Assembly: GCA_930367215.1 (NCBI GenBank)
Contig: OV884056.1
Location: 40,114,308 to 40,178,307 of the forward strand
DNA from: Pollenia angustigena
Taxonomy: Eukaryota; Arthropoda; Insecta; Diptera; Polleniidae
DNA length: 64,000 nt
Direction of reading: 5' to 3'
Of this stretch, positions 58,018 through 64,000 are shown one piece after another. The position numbers and the translations under genes are program-made. The first letter of the stretch is position 1. Each line of letters opens with the position of its first letter. Under the pieces are notes generated by a model. That model saw nothing but the letters and a program-made list of their open reading frames with translations, did not search any database and had not been told where the DNA came from.

Positions 58018-58800
58018 CTAGCGCCCAAAATGAAATGTATGTCAAATTGCAGCTAAGGTGGCCCGCTACAACGCCCAATTCACAGAAGTTAGTCAGAAGT
58101 CCTAAATTTGGCCCCAGGTCCAAAAAAGTAAAATGAGTGAATTGGCTAGAAATACTTTTTTGAAAACTTTGTTCTACAAAAAACTAGCGCCGAAAATGAA
58201 ATGTATGTCAAATTGTAGATAAGGTGGCCCGCTACAACGCCCAATTCACAGAAGTTAGTCAGAAGTCCTAAATTTGGCCCCAGGTCCAAAAAAGTAAAAT
58301 GAGTGAATTGGCTAGAAATACTTTTTTGAAAACTTTGTTCTACAAAAAACTAGCGCCCAAAATGAAATGTATGTCAAATTGTAGATAAGGTGGCCCGCTA
58401 CAACGCCCAATTCACAGAAGTTTGTCAGAAGTCCTAAATTTGGCCCCAGGGCCAAATAAGTAAAATGAGTGAATTGGCTAGAAATACTTTTTTGAAAACT
58501 TTGTTCTACAAAAAACTAGCGCCCAAAATGAAATGTATGTCAAATTGTAGATAAGGTGGCCCGCTACAACGCCCAATTCACAGAAGTTAGTCAGAAGTCC
58601 TAAATTTGGCTCCAGGGCCAAATAAGTAAAATGAGTGAATTGGCTAGAAATACTTTTTTGAAAACTTTGTTCTACAAAAAACTAGCGCCCAAAATGAAAT
58701 GTATGTCAAATTGTAGATAAGGTGGCCCGCTACAACGCCCAATTCACAGAAGTTAGTCAGAAGTCCTAAATTTGGCCCCAGGGCCAAAAAAGTAAAATGA
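58018..58800 (-). repeat. 166-bp tandem array, right arm (about 5 units, inverted)
   Basis: Same unit as the left arm in opposite orientation; spacing 166 bp throughout. Confidence 0.93.
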
Positions 58801-59336
58801 GTGAAGTTCAATAGAAATTTATGAGTGAAGTTTAATAGAAATTTATTTTTTTTTAAATTAAAATATATATTTTTAAGGAATCCAACACAAACATTTGTAA
58901 ACTAATTTAAATATATTAGTTTTTCTAATAGTTTGTCGCAATATATTAATTATTTATTATTTTATAAATAACATTTCCGGTTTTACTTTGTTATCTTGCC
59001 GAAATACTCTCCCATACACCGAAAACAAGAAGAAGATATTATTCTCTATAAAATGGCTAAAGTTGCCATATCTATTCACAATATTTCGCTATTTTAACTT
59101 GGCCGCACCTAAGTTTAGTTCTGCTCGGCAGGGCTGTCAGATATGGCGATTTCTCGCCAAACGTGGCGATTTTGAAACGTGTCTGGCGATGGGATTTCCC
59201 ATTTGGCGACTTTTATGGCGATTTCTGATATAACTGGCGATTAACTTGGCTATTTTTAGCATTTATATTATTTCGGCGATTTTGTTTAACAACTTGTCAT
59301 TTTTTGTTATCATTACTAATATAAAAAAACATATTA

Positions 59337-59477
59337 ACTGCCTGTTTTTAGAAAACGTAAGCAAGTGAGTGAGTAAGAAATTATATTGAAAACAACAATA
59401 AAAAACGAAAATTTGTTTTTGTTTTCAATATAATTTCTCACTCACTCACTTGCTTACGTTTTCTAAAAACAGGCAGT
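59337..59477. mobile_element. Near-perfect hairpin MITE, ACTGCCTGTTTTTAGAAAAC ends
   Basis: Arms of about 58 bp (ACTGCCTGTTTTTAGAAAAC... AAGTGAGTGAG) are almost exact complements with a short A-rich loop. It is related to 31055-31169. Confidence 0.85.
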
Positions 59478-60059
59478 AAGTGAATTTTATGTTCAGTCAC
59501 TATTTAATTCTATAAGTATGTAGGTCAAAACTCCAGTAAAGAAATCGGTGAGGCTGAAGTGTACGATATTATAGACTTGTGTACTTAATTTAAGTTTTTA
59601 GCTGAATACATATGAATATAATCTCCATTTTATTTAATTTAAAAAAAAATTACAGAAACAAAACAAAATTTACTTTGGCGACTTTTTTGTATTTTTTCTT
59701 AGTTTTTGGCGACTTTTGACTGAAAAATTATGGTGGGGTGTCACAAAGCCATAGGACATAAAGCCATATGGCGTCAAGTCCCATTCCATTGAGACATAAG
59801 GGCATATGCCATTAAGTCTCAATATAATGGTACTTAACGCCATAAATTTTTTCCGTAAAATGAGACATAAAGCCATATTTTTGATAATGATTGTATTTCA
59901 CCCTATTTCATGTAGAAAATGCTTTGTTGTTTCATGTCGCCCTGTTTTATGTCAAAAATGGCGGTATGAACTAAGTCCCCAATGAATTTACTCCCCAAAA
60001 CCAAAATGAACTAAGCCCCTAAATTTGGGGACGTCGTTTATATATGGAAAAAACCCGAA

Positions 60060-60420
60060 AAAGCTACACTAGCAAGTGCTTCTCTGCATAGCCAGCCTTC
60101 GGCCGGACGCAATGACTTTCTCCTCTATGGTATAACAAACACCGGCTTCGCTAACTAAAGCTTCTCTGCGTAAACGGCCTTCGTTCGGAAACAAGACAGA
60201 TTTTAGAAGCTTTACTTAGCGAAATCGGTACTTGTTATACCATAAAAGAGAAAATTCTTGCGTCCGCCAAAAGGCCGGCTATACAGAGAAGCTTTAGTAA
60301 GCGAAGCCGGTGTTTGTTATACCATGGAGGAGAAAATCCTTGCGCCCGGCCGAAGGCCGGCTATACAGCGAAGCTTTAGTTAGCGAAGCAGGTCTTTGTT
60401 ATACCATATAAGCATTTGTA
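60060..60420. repeat. Repeated block of about 113 bp, direct and inverted copies
   Basis: The unit GAAGCTTTAGT, GCGAAGCCGGTGTTTGTTAT, ACCAT...GAGAAAAT and GGCCGGCTATACAG occurs about 2.5 times directly (60210-60420) and once inverted at the left (60070-60170). GC content is clearly above the surroundings. Confidence 0.7.
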
Positions 60421-60494
60421 ACGCAACACATCAAATGGGACATAACACCATAATGGCTTTATGTCCCATTCCACTAAAATTGATATGAGACTTA

Positions 60495-60713
60495 GGCCCG
60501 TTTTCACAACTTACCGATAGCTAAAGGTAAGATTTTGTCGGCCATATAAAAAGTGTTCCATTATTACAACTTTACTTTAACCTTCCAGGTAGGATTTACC
60601 CTAATCTATTTTATCGTTCACTTTAGGTTAAAGTAAAGTTTTAATAATGGAACACTTTTTATAAGGCCATATAAAGTATACTTTAAGCTATCGGTAAGTT
60701 GTGAAAACGGGCC
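60495..60713. mobile_element. Harbinger-type MITE, TTA target duplication, copy 2
   Basis: Same ends, same 219-bp length and same TTA flanks (60492-60494, 60714-60716) as 29039-29257; the two differ by scattered substitutions. Confidence 0.9.
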
Positions 60714-60955
60714 TTAAGGCCATATCAAAATTATGGCTTTATGTCCGTTTGGATTGAGGCATAAAGCCATTATGGCTTTATGTCCTATGGCTTTGTGACA
60801 CCCCATCAAAATTATACTAGCGTTTTTTGTATGCAAAATTTAATTTAAAAAAAAAGAAAAATTTACAAAAACTGAACAAAATCGACGTTTGGCGATTTTT
60901 GGCAATTTCTGACATCCGGCTTGGCGATGGAGCTCAAAAAAATCTGACAACCCTG

Positions 60956-62540
60956 TTGACAACCAAATAGCCAATAATATTTTGTGCTGCCAAGTTTAAC
61001 ATAGTTCTCACATTTTCTGCGCATTGCCAGATTAATGCGTGTTGCCAGATTAGCTAATTTATGCCATAAATAATTTTTGTTAAATTTTGTTTTTTAAAAA
61101 TTCAATAGTTTTTTTTAATAGTATTCTCTGTACAGTGCGAGAATTATCTGTAATTTTTGTTATTTTCCAATAAATACTGGAATGGTATGAGAAAAAGTTT
61201 TTTGCAACAGTGGTATGTAAGGAGTTTTGGAACAAATCTAGTTTACAAATGCACCTCCAAATACATACAAAACTTAAAAATAAAAGAAATCGTGGCTATT
61301 CTGAAATACGCGTCGAATAAGTGAACATTTACATGAAAACAAAACCAAATTGACAAAAATGGTTTTTGTTTATCATACAAAATTTACAGTTTTAAAAGAG
61401 AAAACAAAAATGGTTTTTGTTTATCATACAAAATTTACAGTTTTTAAAAGAGAAAGAAACGCATTATACCTCTCGCGTTTATTTGATTTTAGAAGTGTAT
61501 AGATAACAAAAATAATTTTCGAAAATTTTGTTTTGTTTTCCTGTAAATGTACACCGAAGTTTTCAGATATACTTACATATGTATATGCAATTTTCCACTA
61601 CAATTCTGAACTTGTGGCCAATATTAGTATCATTTGAAAGCTTTAAAGTAGGGATTTAAAGAGACGTCTTTTTGCCGATACTTATACACAAAAGAAAAGA
61701 TCGGCGATACCGATACGAACATAAAATTTAAGTTTTAGGTAAAACTAACAAAACTCATGTAGAGTAATTTCTTTATTATAAGATTACTGTGTAAGTATAA
61801 ATATTTAAAATTGATAATAATATTTTAAAAACTACGAACTGAATTTTAATTCATGGTAAAATTACCAAAAGTTTTATTATTTCTTAAACAAGAAAAGTGT
61901 TAGAGATTATTATTTAAAGTTAATATTAATAAGAATTTTGTTTTTGTATCTCAGATGCGACAGAACTGATTTCTGAGCCATGTTCTTAAATTTTGGGTAT
62001 AACAATTCATTCCGTTAGTAAACAAGCGAAAATGCATCTCTAGAAAATCTAAGGTATCTTGAGACTTCTTCTTTCTTATAACATTTTCACAAACACTCCA
62101 AAGTTAGTTCTGGTAGACTTATCAGAACTTTTACTAGGTGTTGAGGTGACCGTGTCTGCAACACTTTTGGAATGCAGAGGCATGTTAAGAAGCTTATTAA
62201 GCAAATTTTTCAATATATTGTCCTTGAAATATTTGACATTTGTGTCTCAAATCGTTCATTTATTGAAATTGGCGACTTATTGAGTCGCTTAAGTTCCGCT
62301 TTCGCTTAATTAAACAGCTCCCGATATTTTCTTTGGAGTTACCTTAAGGGTAAGGTGCTTGTCATTAAGTAAAGAACTATCCAAGTGAAATTAAAAAAAG
62401 TTATTGGAAATGCACATCAGGTCGAAGCAATTAATGGCCACCATTTTAAAGATATAATCTTCAAAACATAATGTGAACATATTTTCAAGCTTAAATCTAA
62501 ATTTTAATAAATGCCGACGTTTGAGAAAATCAGAAAAAAA
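60956..62540. other. AT-rich spacer with a 51-bp tandem duplication
   Basis: CAAAAATGGTTTTTGTTTAT plus the following 30 bases occurs twice in tandem at 61354-61456. No gene or element was recognised in the rest. Confidence 0.45.
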
Positions 62541-62544
62541 GTTA

Positions 62545-62892
62545 CAGTAGTTTTGACTTAACTGCCTTTTGTTTACGTGCACTTTTGACTTAACTGCAGA
62601 AAATTGTTAATTTTTGGAATTATTCTTTATATTTCCATGCAAATTCCTTTTTTAAGTGAACTTTCTATACCTTCACATTTAAGATAAATGCACAAAATTT
62701 TTGGCATTTAAAATTATTTTCATACAAAAAATCAAAGTTAGCTGCACTTTGACTTAACTGCCCAAAATACATATTTTCTGGAACTATTCTTCAAAATTCT
62801 TTTTTACGTGCATTTTGTATACCTGCACATTTTTCATATTTTTGGGCAGCTTTAAAATATTTTCATACAAAACATCAAAGTTAGCTGCACAC
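62545..62892. repeat. Diverged tandem repeat of about 170 bp
   Basis: TTTGACTTAACTGC, TTTTCATACAAAA and ATCAAAGTTAGCTGCAC recur in order at about 62548-62735 and 62749-62890. Confidence 0.65.
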
Positions 62893-63041
62893 ATAAAAAT
62901 ATTTGGTAGCCAATTTTTCACATAAATATCCAATTTTTTTCATAAGTTTTTATGTTTTTTGTGAATTCTCATTGTTTTTGTTAATGTTTCTTTCATATTA
63001 AATAAACATACATACATGTATAAAATGATCTGTTATTTCCC

Positions 63042-63757
63042 AGCTAGCATAGGCTGTTTGTTAGACGATTATGTTTAATATACAACTCCTAAAATAATCT
63101 TCTCATGATTATCTGACGAGTAACAAAACAAAAACATCTAAATCTTGTTGTAATTTATTATTTATTTTTTGACTCGCTCGTCCTTAAATCTTGGAATGAA
63201 CCTTTTGGGACTCTCTGTAAGAGTCGTATAACAGTTACTGAGCTACCTAAATAAGACCGTTTTTGAAGTATGAAAATGCTATTGCCAATTCAATTTTAAT
63301 AAAACAAACCGGCCTAAGGATCTGTAAAAAAGGATTTTCCGACAGGATGGTGTTAATTTCGCGACCTTAAGGTTTGTTTTATAGAAATTGTATGAAAATT
63401 AGAAGTTTTAGCATGAAAAATACGCTTGATGCCCTTATTAAGGTAGCTCAGTCATACGGCTGAGCATTTCACGAGTTGTAAAATAATACCTACATGAGTC
63501 TTAAACTACTCTTGGCATGCTTTTTGAAAGACTCGTTAGATAATCTCTACATACATCATAAACGACTCCCTTTACGATTGATATAAGCGTTTTTCGCTGC
63601 GTTATGGTCGAATCTCTCATTGGAATCAGCACGTGTAACAGTTTCTCCCGTGCGAGGAATTGTCCACAATCAAAAAATGAGCTTGTCGACGAACAAAAAC
63701 ACTCTTTGTGAGATTCCCAGTGGACTCCTATACGATTGAAAATGCTAGCTCGGTTGA
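63042..63757. mobile_element. Symmetrical inverted-repeat element with AGCTAGCAT ends
   Basis: CCAGCTAGCAT on the left faces ATGCTAGCTCGG on the right. Further inside GATTATCTGACGAGT faces ACTCGTTAGATAATC, and ACTGAGCTACCTAAATAAG faces CTTATTAAGGTAGCTCAGT, so the element folds on itself. A partial reverse-complement copy at 45180-45400 shares sequence beyond the right AGCTAGC end, so the outer boundary may lie further out. Confidence 0.6.
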
Positions 63758-64000
63758 AATAAAATTTTAATAATATATAAATTTATGTAGTAATAAAATA
63801 ATTTTTTTATTCTACTTTTAAATCAAACATTTTACTTAAGCTGCACTTTTGAGCAGGTAACCACAACTACTGTATTCTTTAAATATATCATTACGATACT
63901 TATGCGCCACCCTGTATTTTGTATGGTCATTAGCATTTTTGTATATGCTAGACACAGAAGACAAAAATGTAAAGTGTGTAAAAGCAATAAATAAGGTCAT
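63758..64000. other. AT-rich end of window
   Basis: 63758-63860 is the part shared with 45180-45290. The rest is unrecognised. Confidence 0.35.

Larger units (their letters stand above)
56032..59128. mobile_element. Foldback element with arrays of a 166-bp unit in both arms
   Basis: The outer arms start CCGAGCAGAACTAAACTTAG and end in its complement; about 340 bp of unique arm sequence is shared. Inside, a 166-bp unit (GGCCCTGGGGCCAAATTTAG...) starts at 56384, 56550, 56716, 56882, 57051, 57217 and 57383 in the left arm and appears inverted five times at 58110-58774. Units are almost identical, implying recent expansion or gene conversion. The architecture recalls Drosophila FB/Galileo. No transposase was seen; the loop holds a LINE insertion. 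No target duplication was found. Confidence 0.88.
59734..60805. mobile_element. TIR element with ACATAAAGCCATA repeats
   Basis: TGGGGTGTCACAAAGCCATA and its exact complement, continuing as GGACATAAAGCCATA, give a TIR of about 35 bp. Subterminal copies of ATAAAGCCAT/ATGGCTTTAT occur in both orientations. It contains a GC-richer repeated region (60060-60420) and a Harbinger MITE (60495-60713). It is related by its ends and core motif to 3007-3489. Confidence 0.78.
59129..60955. mobile_element. hAT-like element abutting the foldback, containing nested elements
   Basis: The ends CAGGGCTGTCAGAT and ATCTGACAACCCTG are inverted and hAT-like. Many TGGCGATTT words occur next to both ends (59140-59280, 60885-60930), like subterminal repeats. 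It starts at the base after the foldback ends. The 8-bp flanks do not match, so the insertion history is unclear. Elements at 59337-59477, 59734-60805 and 60495-60713 are nested inside. Confidence 0.65.

Overview
This is nuclear DNA of a dipteran fly. It is very AT-rich, with no operons, ribosome-binding sites or prokaryotic gene density. The recognisable mobile elements (Helitrons, PIF/Harbinger, hAT, pogo, Tc1-mariner, piggyBac-like and foldback elements, Jockey- and RTE-like LINEs) and the dispersed families ending in GGGTATAAAA or opening with ACAAGTAAGA are typical of higher flies. I would guess a calyptrate such as a blow fly or house fly relative, but the species cannot be read from the sequence. 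I find no host protein-coding exon, no functional tRNA or rRNA and no CRISPR. The window looks like intergenic or very long intronic sequence built mostly from transposons inserted into other transposons.

Layout. 0-5 kb: a MITE, a TIR element with GCCAT palindromes (3.0-3.5 kb) next to a LINE 3' end, and a hAT MITE with a perfect 8-bp target duplication. 5-24 kb: elements whose ends resemble CAC(T/A)GAAAGAAA, two of them carrying a tRNA-like module; an internally deleted Tc1-mariner-type transposon (10.3-11.2 kb); LINE fragments; a 3.7-kb inverted-repeat structure (15.35-19.06 kb); and an RTE-like LINE inside a TTAA-flanked element. 24-30 kb: quiet AT-rich DNA, a LINE RNase H relic, a tRNA-derived SINE and three MITEs.

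30-46 kb is a nest built on an unclassified 2-2.5 kb repeat (family A, with a Leu/Ser tRNA-like module). One copy is split by a hAT element (8-bp duplication) and by a PIF/Harbinger element (3-bp duplication CTG) that keeps relics of both Harbinger genes, Myb-like and transposase. Nearby are a complete non-autonomous Helitron (36742-37810), a piggyBac-like MITE, a GC-rich 133-bp-arm palindrome (43.5-43.8 kb) and a pogo-like element. 47.4-54.1 kb holds a 3.85-kb long-TIR element that landed a few bases inside the 5' end of a Helitron, leaving a 9-bp duplication.

56.0-61 kb contains a 3.1-kb foldback element whose arms are arrays of a 166-bp unit in opposite orientation, with a fresh 5'-truncated Jockey insertion in the loop. 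It abuts a hAT-like element that contains three further nested inverted-repeat elements. The last 3 kb are AT-rich with a short tandem repeat and a symmetrical inverted-repeat element. The coding relics cooperate only in the sense of transposition; none looks intact and autonomous.
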